Positions 1-7,270 of a stretch of 9,916 nt of DNA are shown piece after piece. The translations under genes and the position numbers were made by a program. Each line of letters begins with the position of its first letter. Positions within the stretch are counted from its first letter, which is position 1. Origin of the DNA: Clostridia bacterium (GTDB lineage: Bacteria; Bacillota; DSM-16504; Desulfitibacterales; Desulfitibacteraceae); the NCBI GenBank assembly GCA_018333845.1, contig JAGXSK010000061.1:1-9916 (forward strand), given 5' to 3'. The notes beneath the pieces are model-generated. The model was not told the origin of the DNA, searched no databases, and saw nothing but the letters and a program-made list of their open reading frames with translations.

Positions 1-2
1 TT

Positions 3-1043
3 AATACAGTTTATGTTATTCTAATTGCCTTCATTGTCTATGTCATTTTCAAGTATGCGATATCTTTAGTAAGCCCCTTTATATTTGCGTTTATAATCGC
101 ATATTTGCTTAAAAAACCTGCTAACGCAATTTCAAAAACAACAAAATTACCGAGGAAATTAGTTTCTTTTTGCCTTGTCTTGATATTTTATAGTACTGTA
201 GGTGTCCTTATTTCGCTGGCAGGTGTCAAGATTATATCGACTGTTTCAAAAATAATCTCTGCACTGCCAGAAATTTATGAAAATCAATTAGGTCCATTTC
301 TTATAACAACTTTTGATAGTGTCGAAAAGGCAGTTCACCGCATAGACCCTGCACTTGTAGAAGTACTAAATGAAGGATTTGACCAGTTTGTAAGTTCGCT
401 AGGAGAAAATGTTACTAATATATCGCTGGCGTTTGTTGGTTCTTTGTCTGATATAGCTTCATCGTTACCAGCTTTCTTGATAAAAATACTGCTAATGATT
501 ATTTCGACTTTCTTTATAGCTATTGACTTTGATTTATTATCAGCATTTATTCTAAGACAGTTCTCACAAAGAGCAAATGAAATACTGCTGACTGTTAAAC
601 ACTACATGGTGAATACACTCCTAGTTGTTGTTAGGTCTTATGCTTTAATTATGTCAATTACATTTGTTGAATTATCCATAGGACTTTCGATAGTAGGTAT
701 ACCAAATGCAATTATGATAGCATTTCTAATTGCTATGTTTGATATATTACCTGTGCTGGGAACGGGCGGAATAATGATTCCATGGACGATTATAACCTTT
801 TCCCAAGGAGATTATCAGACCGCCTTTGGATTACTTGCAGTTTATATCTTTGTGACAATTATCAGAAACATTTTAGAGCCAAAGATTGTTGGCGGTCAGC
901 TTGGGATTCATCCCGTTGTTGCTCTGATAAGTATGTTTGTAGGGGCAAATCTTTTGGGTGTTATAGGTTTGTTCGGGTTTCCGATAACCTTATCCCTACT
1001 TAAATATCTGAATGATACGGGAACTATAAAACTATTCAAATGA
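3..1043 (+). CDS. AI-2E family transporter, YtvI-like (5' partial)
   Basis: The reading frame is open from position 3. An internal TTG at 105 is not the true start, because the 34 codons before it encode a membrane helix ending in FAFIIAYLLKKP, typical of this family near its N-terminus. About 346 residues are visible against roughly 350-370 in the family, so only a short N-terminal piece is missing. The order is N-terminal hydrophobic helices, a soluble amphipathic loop with coiled-coil character (about residues 85-145), then a C-terminal block of five or six helices. That block includes the family signatures FDILPVLGTGGIMIPW, RNILEPKIVG and HPVVALISMFVG. AI-2E/PerM proteins are integral membrane proteins of often uncertain substrate. 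YtvI is the sporulation-associated branch. Assignment to the superfamily is firm, to YtvI tentative. The gene converges on the minus-strand cluster and seems unrelated to it. Confidence 0.85.
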   Translation, partial: NTVYVILIAFIVYVIFKYAISLVSPFIFAFIIAYLLKKPANAISKTTKLPRKLVSFCLVLIFYSTVGVLISLAGVKIISTVSKIISALPEIYENQLGPFLITTFDSVEKAVHRIDPALVEVLNEGFDQFVSSLGENVTNISLAFVGSLSDIASSLPAFLIKILLMIISTFFIAIDFDLLSAFILRQFSQRANEILLTVKHYMVNTLLVVVRSYALIMSITFVELSIGLSIVGIPNAIMIAFLIAMFDILPVLGTGGIMIPWTIITFSQGDYQTAFGLLAVYIFVTIIRNILEPKIVGGQLGIHPVVALISMFVGANLLGVIGLFGFPITLSLLKYLNDTGTIKLFK

Positions 1044-1090
1044 TTCAACACGATGGTTATGATTTACGAGGAGAATTTAAATGACCGTCG

Positions 1091-1192
1091 TACAAGCCAT
1101 CATTTGATGTAAAAGTTGCTCCTTTGACTTTGCATGTAAGCTTGGGAACATTTAGACCAGTAAAGTTGGGATTTCATAGAGCAAGCAGTTGA
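1091..1192 (+). pseudogene. queA: Short remnant of queA (tRNA ribosyltransferase-isomerase)
   Basis: In one frame, positions 1109-1168 read VKVAPLTLHVSLGTFRPVKL. This closely matches the core QueA motif (TLHVGxGTFxPV), which in intact enzymes lies near residue 230 of about 345. QueA makes epoxyqueuosine in tRNA from S-adenosylmethionine. Here the frame is closed by stops at 1082-1084 and 1190-1192, and neither the upstream AAPTAGLHF block nor the downstream HxMHSE block is found. Only about 20 residues are recognisable, so this looks like a decayed internal fragment left by a deletion. Chance resemblance is possible but unlikely over an 11-residue near-identical core. Confidence 0.5.
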
Positions 1193-1194
1193 CA

Positions 1195-1228
1195 CCTTAA
1201 CCTTGGGAGATCAACAACTCAAGGTGAA
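1195..1228 (+). terminator. Possible weak hairpin downstream of the YtvI-like gene
   Basis: The sequence can fold with CACCTT pairing to AAGGTG, or alternatively ACCTTG with CAAGGT, around a loop of about 20 nt. No T-tract follows, only aaataatt, so an intrinsic terminator function is doubtful. It may add to the stronger hairpin immediately downstream. Confidence 0.2.
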
Positions 1229-1246
1229 ATAATTAACAAAATTCTA

Positions 1247-1285
1247 AGATAAAAGCTTCAACTTTTCTTGTTGAAGCTTTTATCT
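1247..1285. terminator. Bidirectional hairpin terminator between convergent genes
   Basis: This is a perfect 16-bp inverted repeat: AGATAAAAGCTTCAAC at 1247-1262 and GTTGAAGCTTTTATCT at 1270-1285, with a 7-nt loop. It lies at the convergent end of the YtvI-like gene and the minus-strand cluster. On the minus strand it is followed by a moderately U-rich tail (UUAGAAUUUUGUU), so it best serves as terminator of that cluster. It contains the last codons and stop of the 720-aa gene: the TGA occupies 1258-1260, inside the stem. Confidence 0.65.
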
Positions 1286-3420
1286 GCTCTACTAATATGG
1301 GAAATACGTTGATTCATTAAGAGTACTATTAGCGAATTAAAGGTGTTTATTGACTTGGCAGTAAATGGACCGAAGTAATGAAAAAGGGCTAGTCCACCTA
1401 AGCTGTAATTATAGAAACTAGAAACAGAAACACTTTGTTTGATAAGAGCGCCTGCTTTTTGAGAAAGATTAAATAATTCAGGTATTCTTACAAGACTATC
1501 GTCAAGGATTACACAATCTGATTTTAGTTTGGTTTTATCATAGGCTGAATTGGCAAAGCTGACACTTACATCTGCCCTGCTCATTGCCAGCAGGTCATTC
1601 ATGCCATCCCCAACCATCATTACTTTCCCTGATTTTTTATATTTCTCTACTATTTCAAGCTTATCAAGATGATTGCACCTGGAGTAAACTTTTTTAATGC
1701 CAAGGCCAGATGCAACCTGTTGTGCCTTATTCTCCGCATCTCCAGTAACAAGAATAAAACTGCTTTTGTTAAACCGCTTGCCCAGCCCATTAATCATCTG
1801 TACTGCATCATCACGTACTGATTCCTTTAGAACTACTAAACCTATCAGCTTTTCATTCTTACTAATGAAAATTGGAGTGCTTAACCTCTTTTCATATTCT
1901 AAGTAGGCCTGTATACCCTCGGTGTAATCAACTTCATATTCCTCCATTAACAGATCATTGCCTATTAATACCTGTGAACCCTGATAAAGGGCCCTTACTC
2001 CCCTTGCAGGGATTAAGGCGGAATGTTCCACCTTATTTTTAGCTGGCTTGTAATTTTGATTATTGTAAAAGGTATTAGCAATGGGATGATAATAATCTGC
2101 TTCACAAGCATAGCAAATCTCTAATATATCCTTTTTGGAGTACTCATCATCAAAAGCAATGACTTCTTCTAAAATCATTGCTTTTTTAGTTAATGTACCT
2201 GTTTTATCAAAAATTATATATTCAACCTTATTTATTTTCCCTAGCATATTTACATCGTGTATTGCCAGGCCATGTGTATATAATAAAGCGGCATACTGCT
2301 GTAGACCTGTGCTTAATGCTAGCTGCACGCCCATGGGACAAAGGACCAGCAGCATTGATATGGGATTAAACACATTACGTGTAAATAACAAACTTGCCAA
2401 AGCAGCACCCATGGACAACCTGGTTATTTTATTACTCATTGTCATAACCTCATTATGTAACTGAAAGTCTTCTGGACAGATTATATTATTTTTTTCAAAT
2501 TCTTCGGGCTTTTGCAGGACCTTTATTTTTAATTCACCTTTTAAAACTATGGAACCTTCCTCTACTTTAGACCCTGCTTTTACTCTAGATATTTCAAGCT
2601 GTCCAGTATGATATATGCTGTTCACTACAGCTTCTCCAGCTAATACCTCACCAGATATTTGCACATTTTCCCCCTTTTTTACTATTACAACATCGCCCAG
2701 CTCTATCTTATCTATAGGAAGCAGTATACTTGTACTGCCTTGCTGCTCAAGCCAAACAAAACCTGAGTTCTCGTCTGCACTCCGGCTCAAAATTTTCTTG
2801 CTCTCCAGGTCAGTACCATGTTTTATGTAATCGTTAAGGGATTTCAGTGCCAGTGCAAATACCCCTTCATTGCTTTCTCTTGCAATAGTTAAAACAACAC
2901 CAAGCAATACTAAAACCGAATTTACGTCTACAGACAGTTTCCTGGAAGTTTTGTCTACGGCGTTCTTCAGCTTTGGGTATCCAGAGATTATGTCTATTAC
3001 AGCTACCACCATTAAAACCCAAATACTTCTAGCAATGGAATTCTTGCCGTATGTAGGCTGTTTTATCTGGAGGTAAATAAATATGGCTGAGTATAACAGC
3101 AGAAAGGTTAGTGCTCTCTTTTTATTATTCAGGCTTTCACCATAGCATTGATACTTTTTAAGAAAATACCTTTTGTAGCTGGTGGGGGCTTCCAGGAAAC
3201 TTATAATCTTATCTTTTATAACATCAGTTTTTAACCTTCCTGGGTCATAAATAACAACTATACTTGTGGAATCCGAATTAACTCTACTGTTTTTTACCCC
3301 CTGTACACTCCCTAAATAGCCCTCCAGAGCTGCTGCCAGGCCTTTTTTGCTCTTGAGCAAAGAACACTTAAGTCTTATTCTGCCAGGTACAACACTTACT
3401 TCCTGAATTACTCCCCGCAA
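1258..3420 (-). CDS. Degenerate metal-type P-type ATPase (probable pseudoenzyme)
   Basis: This 720-aa protein has the full P1B ATPase layout. An N-terminal ferredoxin-like domain (PGRIRL, residues 12-17, no CxxC) is followed by hydrophobic helices around 101-190 and an actuator-like domain around 225-305. A transmembrane Cys-Pro motif lies at 361-362, the phosphorylation motif DKTGTLT at 405-411, the HP dipeptide at 445-446, TGD at 559-561 and GDGMND at 604-609. Two key sites are altered. The actuator TGES reads TGQL (272-275), losing the glutamate needed for dephosphorylation, and the metal-site CPC reads CPM (361-363). It may phosphorylate but probably does not cycle normally, suggesting a sensor, scaffold or regulatory partner of the neighbouring intact ATPase. 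The start is TTG, chosen because AGGTGG lies 6 nt upstream. It sits 13 nt after the 79-aa gene, as the last gene of the cluster. Confidence 0.85.
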   Translation of the reverse strand: MRGVIQEVSVVPGRIRLKCSLLKSKKGLAAALEGYLGSVQGVKNSRVNSDSTSIVVIYDPGRLKTDVIKDKIISFLEAPTSYKRYFLKKYQCYGESLNNKKRALTFLLLYSAIFIYLQIKQPTYGKNSIARSIWVLMVVAVIDIISGYPKLKNAVDKTSRKLSVDVNSVLVLLGVVLTIARESNEGVFALALKSLNDYIKHGTDLESKKILSRSADENSGFVWLEQQGSTSILLPIDKIELGDVVIVKKGENVQISGEVLAGEAVVNSIYHTGQLEISRVKAGSKVEEGSIVLKGELKIKVLQKPEEFEKNNIICPEDFQLHNEVMTMSNKITRLSMGAALASLLFTRNVFNPISMLLVLCPMGVQLALSTGLQQYAALLYTHGLAIHDVNMLGKINKVEYIIFDKTGTLTKKAMILEEVIAFDDEYSKKDILEICYACEADYYHPIANTFYNNQNYKPAKNKVEHSALIPARGVRALYQGSQVLIGNDLLMEEYEVDYTEGIQAYLEYEKRLSTPIFISKNEKLIGLVVLKESVRDDAVQMINGLGKRFNKSSFILVTGDAENKAQQVASGLGIKKVYSRCNHLDKLEIVEKYKKSGKVMMVGDGMNDLLAMSRADVSVSFANSAYDKTKLKSDCVILDDSLVRIPELFNLSQKAGALIKQSVSVSSFYNYSLGGLALFHYFGPFTAKSINTFNSLIVLLMNQRISHISRADKSFNKKS

Positions 3421-3433
3421 GGCATACCACCTC

Positions 3434-3673
3434 TTACTTTAGAAAATCAAATAATTTACCAAAGGCAAACTGTTTGATTAGTTTTTCTCCTGTCTCTTTT
3501 TCTCTTTTTCTTATATAACTAAAAAAATAGGCCAAAAAGTCATTCAGATGGGTTTCCACTATTCTTTTTTTAGTTGGGTCACTCTTTTTTATCTCAAGGC
3601 TTAAATCAACACAGCTTTTCAAGTTAGCCATGGTATACTTTAACTTATCCTCTAATTCTTTTAAATCGTCCAC
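3434..3673 (-). CDS. Small helical protein of unknown function
   Basis: I do not recognise this 79-aa protein. It is predominantly charged and helical, with a heptad-like N-terminal part (MDDLKELEDKLKYTM) and a basic middle. The C-terminal half is aromatic-rich (FLAYFFSYIRKRE, then FAFGKLFDFL). It has one cysteine, no signal peptide and no clear membrane segment. The start is GTG at 3671-3673, inside the 3' end of the preceding ATPase gene (29-nt overlap), with AGAGAGG about 11 nt upstream. A later ATG (residue 15) is possible. The overlap and the 13-nt gap to the next gene indicate tight co-translation with both ATPase genes, so it is probably an accessory protein linking or regulating them. 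That role is inferred from context only. Confidence 0.7.
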   Translation of the reverse strand: MDDLKELEDKLKYTMANLKSCVDLSLEIKKSDPTKKRIVETHLNDFLAYFFSYIRKREKETGEKLIKQFAFGKLFDFLK

Positions 3674-5894
3674 GTTTTAATCGTCCTCTCTTTCCATTGC
3701 TATCAGGATCATAGGTTAATAATCTGGAAGAGTTAACTACCACCCCAAAGGTGCTTAGGTTATGTAAGAGAGCAGCCAGTAAAGGTGTGATTATTTTACC
3801 TGCTCCTAAAATTAATCCCAATGCGTTTATACCTATTGCAAAGATGAAGTTTTGCTTAATTACTTCCATGGTATGGTTGCTCAAGGCAACTAGTGAGTAA
3901 ATTTTTTCTGGATTATCCTCCGCTAAAACAATGTTGGCCGTTTCTATTGCCACATCTGTTCCCCCTGCACCTAACGAAATACCAACATCAGCATTGGCAA
4001 GGGCAGGCGAGTCGTTTACACCATCTCCCACCATGGTTACAATCTTGCCTTGTTTTTGGTATTCTTTCACTATTCCCACCTTGCCTTCAGGTAAGGTGTC
4101 GTACCAAATCCTGTCCAGACCTAATTCCTCGCCAACAATTTCAGCTGTTTCTTTGCAGTCTCCAGTTATTAAACCTATGGTTTCAATGCCCGATTGTCTT
4201 ATATGCCTTATAGCTGACTTGCTTTCTGCTCTTACTCTATCAGAAACCCCTATTAAACCAATGACAGAATTGCTGCGGCTTAAAAATAACACTGTCTGGC
4301 CTAACAACCTGAGGCGATTTGCACTCTGCTTCGATCTATTCATGGTCGACCTGCTCTTTTTAATAAAATTCTCACTACCCAGCAATACAGGGTTTTCATC
4401 AATTAAACCTTTCACTCCATAGCCTATTACAACTTCTTTATCTTGTACTTCTAGTAAAGAAATATTCATCTCCTCTGCTTTATTTATTACTGCCTTTGCA
4501 AGTGGATGATTGGTCTGGGCCTCCAAGGATGCAGCTATTTGAAGTATATCCTCCTCAGAGTAATTCTTACTAACCCTTATAATCTGTCTAACAACAGGTC
4601 TTCCTTCTGTTAATGTACCCGTTTTATCAAAGAGTATCACATCTGTACTGCCAACCTTTTCTAAGTAATGTCCCCCTTTGATTAAGATTCCCCTGGCAGC
4701 CGCATTACCTATTGAGGCACTTAATGCTGTAGGTGTGGCCAGGCCGGCTGCACATGGACAGGCCACTATTAGCATGGTCATGCTCCTTTTGAAGTCTTTA
4801 GTTAGCAGGTATATTAATGCCGCCAGGAAAAAGGATAAGAGAACAATCCTATCAGAATATTTATCAGCTATGTTTTGAACTGGAGCCCTTGTTTCGCTGG
4901 CTTCCTCCACTAAGTGAATGATCCTGGCCAAAGATGTATCATTACCTACCTTTTCAGCTTTAATTTTAAGGTTCCCCTGTTCCACAATGGAGCCAGCATA
5001 AACCTTGTCACCCTTTTTTTTTGCTAAAGGCATGGATTCTCCTGTAATTACTGCCTGGCTAACTGCTGCTTCACCACCAATAACCTCTCCGTCTATGGGA
5101 ATTTTTTCACCTAAATAGCACATTACAGTATTGCCTACTGACAGACTTTCAATGGGTATGGACACCACAGCCCCATCAATTTCAACCCAGGCAGTCTCCT
5201 CCTTGCCCTGAAGCATCTCCTTGATGGCTCTGCGTGACTTCTCTAAAGTCAGGGTTTCAAATAAATGACTAAGATTTACCAACCATACCACTACTAAACC
5301 TGTAATACCTTCTTTAAGTACAATGGTTACAAGTGCAGCTGATGTTATTAACATCTCATTGTTTAGTTTTTTCTTTTTAAATACCGACTCTATTCCACAT
5401 CTAAATACTGCATATCCTGTAATCAAGGTAGCAACAGTTGTTATGATGTGAATCTGTGGTGCACTTCTTAAGAAAAAGTCTTTTGCAAATATTCTAGTTA
5501 AAGTTAAACCCAATATGATTACACCTGCAGTAATAACCTGAATGTATTGCAGGTTTAAAGGCAGATTCTCTGGTTCAAAAATTTCATTTTTACCCTTTTT
5601 TCTAACATAGGTGCTTTTGTGACGCTTAAAATGTGCAGGGGATACTAACTGTAAGATGTAATTTATGTTCTTCATTAACTCTACACAGAGTTCATCCCTT
5701 GAGAGTTTTTGAGGATTAAAAATAATTAAGGCCTTTCCAGTTTGGAAATTAGCCTTAATCTTTTTAATACCTTGGTTTCTTTTAAGTGTTTTTTCCAGGG
5801 ACTTGGCAAAGTGGGGATTACCTTTTAAACCTTTTATTTTTATTCTGACCCTTCCAGGCAAAGCCTGAAGTATCTCTAATCTACAAGGATTCAT
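3645..5894 (-). CDS. P1B-type metal-transporting ATPase
   Basis: This 749-aa cation pump should be catalytically intact. It has an N-terminal HMA-like domain (LPGRVRIKI at 12-20) without a CxxC metal site. Membrane helices lie around 115-210, TGES at 284-287, a CPC metal-site motif at 379-381 (ACPCA), DKTGT at 423-427, HP at 463-464, TGD at 577-579 and GDGVND at 623-628. A last helix reads HNLSTFGVVVNSSRLL (711-726). The PGRVR-type N-domain without CxxC and the HN-S-NSSRL last helix resemble the mycobacterial CtpC group and other uncommon P1B types rather than classic CopA or ZntA. Metal specificity cannot be read off; the iron-type promoter site suggests iron or manganese. An unusual Arg/Lys/Gly-rich tail (residues 734-749) ends the protein. 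The start ATG lies 13 nt after AAAGGAG, a long spacing. The gene is 47 nt downstream of the 58-aa gene. Confidence 0.93.
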   Translation of the reverse strand: MNPCRLEILQALPGRVRIKIKGLKGNPHFAKSLEKTLKRNQGIKKIKANFQTGKALIIFNPQKLSRDELCVELMKNINYILQLVSPAHFKRHKSTYVRKKGKNEIFEPENLPLNLQYIQVITAGVIILGLTLTRIFAKDFFLRSAPQIHIITTVATLITGYAVFRCGIESVFKKKKLNNEMLITSAALVTIVLKEGITGLVVVWLVNLSHLFETLTLEKSRRAIKEMLQGKEETAWVEIDGAVVSIPIESLSVGNTVMCYLGEKIPIDGEVIGGEAAVSQAVITGESMPLAKKKGDKVYAGSIVEQGNLKIKAEKVGNDTSLARIIHLVEEASETRAPVQNIADKYSDRIVLLSFFLAALIYLLTKDFKRSMTMLIVACPCAAGLATPTALSASIGNAAARGILIKGGHYLEKVGSTDVILFDKTGTLTEGRPVVRQIIRVSKNYSEEDILQIAASLEAQTNHPLAKAVINKAEEMNISLLEVQDKEVVIGYGVKGLIDENPVLLGSENFIKKSRSTMNRSKQSANRLRLLGQTVLFLSRSNSVIGLIGVSDRVRAESKSAIRHIRQSGIETIGLITGDCKETAEIVGEELGLDRIWYDTLPEGKVGIVKEYQKQGKIVTMVGDGVNDSPALANADVGISLGAGGTDVAIETANIVLAEDNPEKIYSLVALSNHTMEVIKQNFIFAIGINALGLILGAGKIITPLLAALLHNLSTFGVVVNSSRLLTYDPDSNGKRGRLKRGRFKRIRG
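3657..3686 (-). repeat. Tandem 15-bp duplication encoding the ATPase basic tail
   Basis: Two adjacent 15-bp units, GGACGATTAAAACGT and GGACGATTTAAAAGA on the minus strand, encode GRLKR-GRFKR at ATPase residues 737-746. They differ at four positions. The GTG start codon of the 79-aa gene (3671-3673) straddles the junction of the two units, so the duplication may have created the gene overlap. Confidence 0.6.
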
Positions 5895-5941
5895 ATATTT
5901 GTCTTTGCTCCTTTGCCGCTTCTTGTAAAATCATATTAGAA

Positions 5942-6118
5942 TTATTTGTTTCTTAATGCATTTTTAGTTTGGGCCTCTTCAACCACATCTGTTAAGCCTT
6001 TTTTAACTAACAAGACCTTTTTTGTTCCTTGAACGGCGGCATTTCTAATTTTCCGTCTAAAAATCCAAGCCAGGCCAGCAGAGCCAATACCCCACCAAAA
6101 GCTTCTATTTATCATCAT
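5942..6118 (-). CDS. 58-aa membrane protein, PacL/DUF1490-like
   Basis: This short gene starts ATG ATG (6116-6118, 6113-6115), with AGGTGG about 10 nt upstream, and ends at TAA 5942-5944. The product begins with a single hydrophobic glycine-rich segment (FWWGIGSAGLAWIF, residues 7-20). A basic stretch (RRKIRNAA) and an amphipathic helix (KGLTDVVEEAQTKNAL) follow. This plan, a short membrane anchor plus a charged helix next to a P1B ATPase gene, resembles the PacL (DUF1490) proteins that accompany CtpC-type ATPases in mycobacteria. Unlike those, it has no C-terminal His/Asp metal-binding tail. It resembles the C-terminal domain of the 347-aa protein encoded just upstream, with GIG and GLTD or LTD in comparable positions. 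It is probably an ATPase-associated membrane adaptor. The coding call is strong on context, the family assignment tentative. Confidence 0.75.
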   Translation of the reverse strand: MMINRSFWWGIGSAGLAWIFRRKIRNAAVQGTKKVLLVKKGLTDVVEEAQTKNALRNK

Positions 6119-6120
6119 AT

Positions 6121-6181
6121 TATTTCACCCACCTATTTTATTTATTTCTTGTTTTAGTTTTTGTTATCAACAGGTGAAATA
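6121..6181 (-). promoter_or_regulatory. Inverted repeat able to mask the 58-aa gene's ribosome binding site
   Basis: TATTTCACC (6121-6129) and GGTGAAATA (6173-6181) are perfect 9-bp inverted arms separated by 43 nt of AT-rich sequence. In the minus-strand transcript the downstream arm GGTGAAATA overlaps the purine-rich Shine-Dalgarno region (AGGTGGGTGAAAT) of the 58-aa gene. Pairing could lower its translation. The low GC content and long loop make this a weak structure. Confidence 0.3.
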
Positions 6182-6217
6182 TTAATGCAATAATTTACTG
6201 TGCTAATTTTTTAAAAC

Positions 6218-7261
6218 CTACACCTCTTTATTATTGTCTTTTTTATTCTTTTCTTCATCAAAGTTTATTCTATCCCAATTAGCCTCTGCAAACATGTCCT
6301 CTATATCTTCTTTGGCATCCGTTACAATTGTTTTAAGCTCATCAGTTAGACCAAGAACCCCTTGAACAGTCTGTACAGCTATAGGTCTTAATGCCCTTGC
6401 TATGGAAGGAGCCAAAAACATACCCACTGTAACAATGCCTATTCCTCTTAAAATATTATTAACCTTTGGGTTATTTATGAAATTTGGTATTGTCTCGGGA
6501 TTCCACCAGTTACGCCAAAACCCTCCCATGGGCCCCATGGGTCTGTTATAATATGGATCCCCAGGAGGAGTGTTATAACCCATATAAGGAGGATAGGGAT
6601 ATCCCCTTTGGTAAAACCTATGATAATAGTATCCACGGGGGTGATAGTTGTAGTATGGGCCATAACCGCCACGATAAGCATACTTATAATAATCGTCGTC
6701 TTCATCATATTCTCTATAGTCATAATCAGGATTATTATAGTAATTTTGATTAAACCCTGGGCCATAGCCGCGGCCAGCACCAGGACCATAAAAGCTGCCA
6801 TAACCAGGATTGTTGTAATTCCCATAACCCCGTCTATTATTTTGAGGACCCATGCCATAGTTACCTCTGAAGCCTCTATTCATACGATAATTACCTTGAT
6901 AATTACCAGACCCATTTTGACCATAACCCATCATGTAATCATCAGCTTGAAAGTCTTCATCATAATAGTTACCCATATAATTGTTTCCTTGATAGTTCAT
7001 TTGATTTCTCCCTTCATAATTCATATTCCTAGCCTGTGAATCATTATAATAAGACTTGTTTCCGTAATTTTGGGCATTATTATAATTAGGCCTGTTTACA
7101 TAATTTTGTGAGTTATTATAATCAGGCCGATTGGCATAACTAGCCTGCCTGTTGTAATTGGGCTGATTATATCTTTCATTTTCTGACTCCTGGCTATATT
7201 GCCCCTGCTCTTGTTCTGTCTCTTCGTTGTTATTTTCATTACCTTTTTTCATGTTTCCCAC
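6218..7261 (-). CDS. Tyr/Asn/Gly-rich low-complexity protein with C-terminal membrane domain
   Basis: This 347-aa protein has three parts. Residues 1-40 are acidic and Gln/Asn/Glu-rich. Residues about 40-255 are an extremely Tyr-, Asn- and Gly-rich disordered tract with a 12-residue tandem repeat (YANRPDYNNSQN type), an acidic cluster (DEDDDYY) and aromatic Gly/Pro-rich stretches. Residues about 270-328 hold a membrane segment (GIGIVTVGMFLAPSIA) and an amphipathic acidic helix (LTDELKTIVTDAKEDIEDMF), followed by a charged tail. The last part resembles the 58-aa neighbour and PacL/DUF5132-like small proteins. There is no signal peptide, so the tract probably lies in the cytoplasm, anchored at the C-terminus. 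Such tracts often self-associate, so a scaffold or organelle-coat role is plausible but inferred. GTG at 7259-7261 is chosen because GGGAGG (7271-7276) lies 9 nt upstream. The in-frame ATG at 7310-7312 lacks a ribosome binding site. Confidence 0.85.
   Translation of the reverse strand: MGNMKKGNENNNEETEQEQGQYSQESENERYNQPNYNRQASYANRPDYNNSQNYVNRPNYNNAQNYGNKSYYNDSQARNMNYEGRNQMNYQGNNYMGNYYDEDFQADDYMMGYGQNGSGNYQGNYRMNRGFRGNYGMGPQNNRRGYGNYNNPGYGSFYGPGAGRGYGPGFNQNYYNNPDYDYREYDEDDDYYKYAYRGGYGPYYNYHPRGYYYHRFYQRGYPYPPYMGYNTPPGDPYYNRPMGPMGGFWRNWWNPETIPNFINNPKVNNILRGIGIVTVGMFLAPSIARALRPIAVQTVQGVLGLTDELKTIVTDAKEDIEDMFAEANWDRINFDEEKNKKDNNKEV
7031..7138 (-). repeat. Three 36-bp tandem repeats within the low-complexity gene
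   Basis: Three consecutive 36-bp units encode YANRPDYNNSQN, YVNRPNYNNAQN and YGNKSYYNDSQA. The first two are most alike and the third has diverged. This points to growth of the Tyr/Asn tract by in-frame duplication. The unit length should allow length variation between strains without frameshift. Confidence 0.7.
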
Positions 7262-7270
7262 TAATATTTT

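Noticed and set aside
3893..4422. Overlapping plus-strand open frames of 106 and 163 codons
   Set aside because: They lie antisense within the conserved P1B ATPase gene, have no ribosome binding site and no recognisable motif; they are shadows of the real gene.
6475..7039. Open frames on both strands within the Tyr/Asn/Gly-rich gene (127 aa minus strand, 143 aa plus strand)
   Set aside because: The repetitive AT-rich codons leave other frames open. Their products are Ile/Met/Thr-rich low-complexity sequence with no ribosome binding site.
7031..7138. Regular 36-bp repeats considered as a CRISPR array
   Set aside because: The units are contiguous, without unique spacers, lie in frame inside a coding gene, and no cas genes are present.
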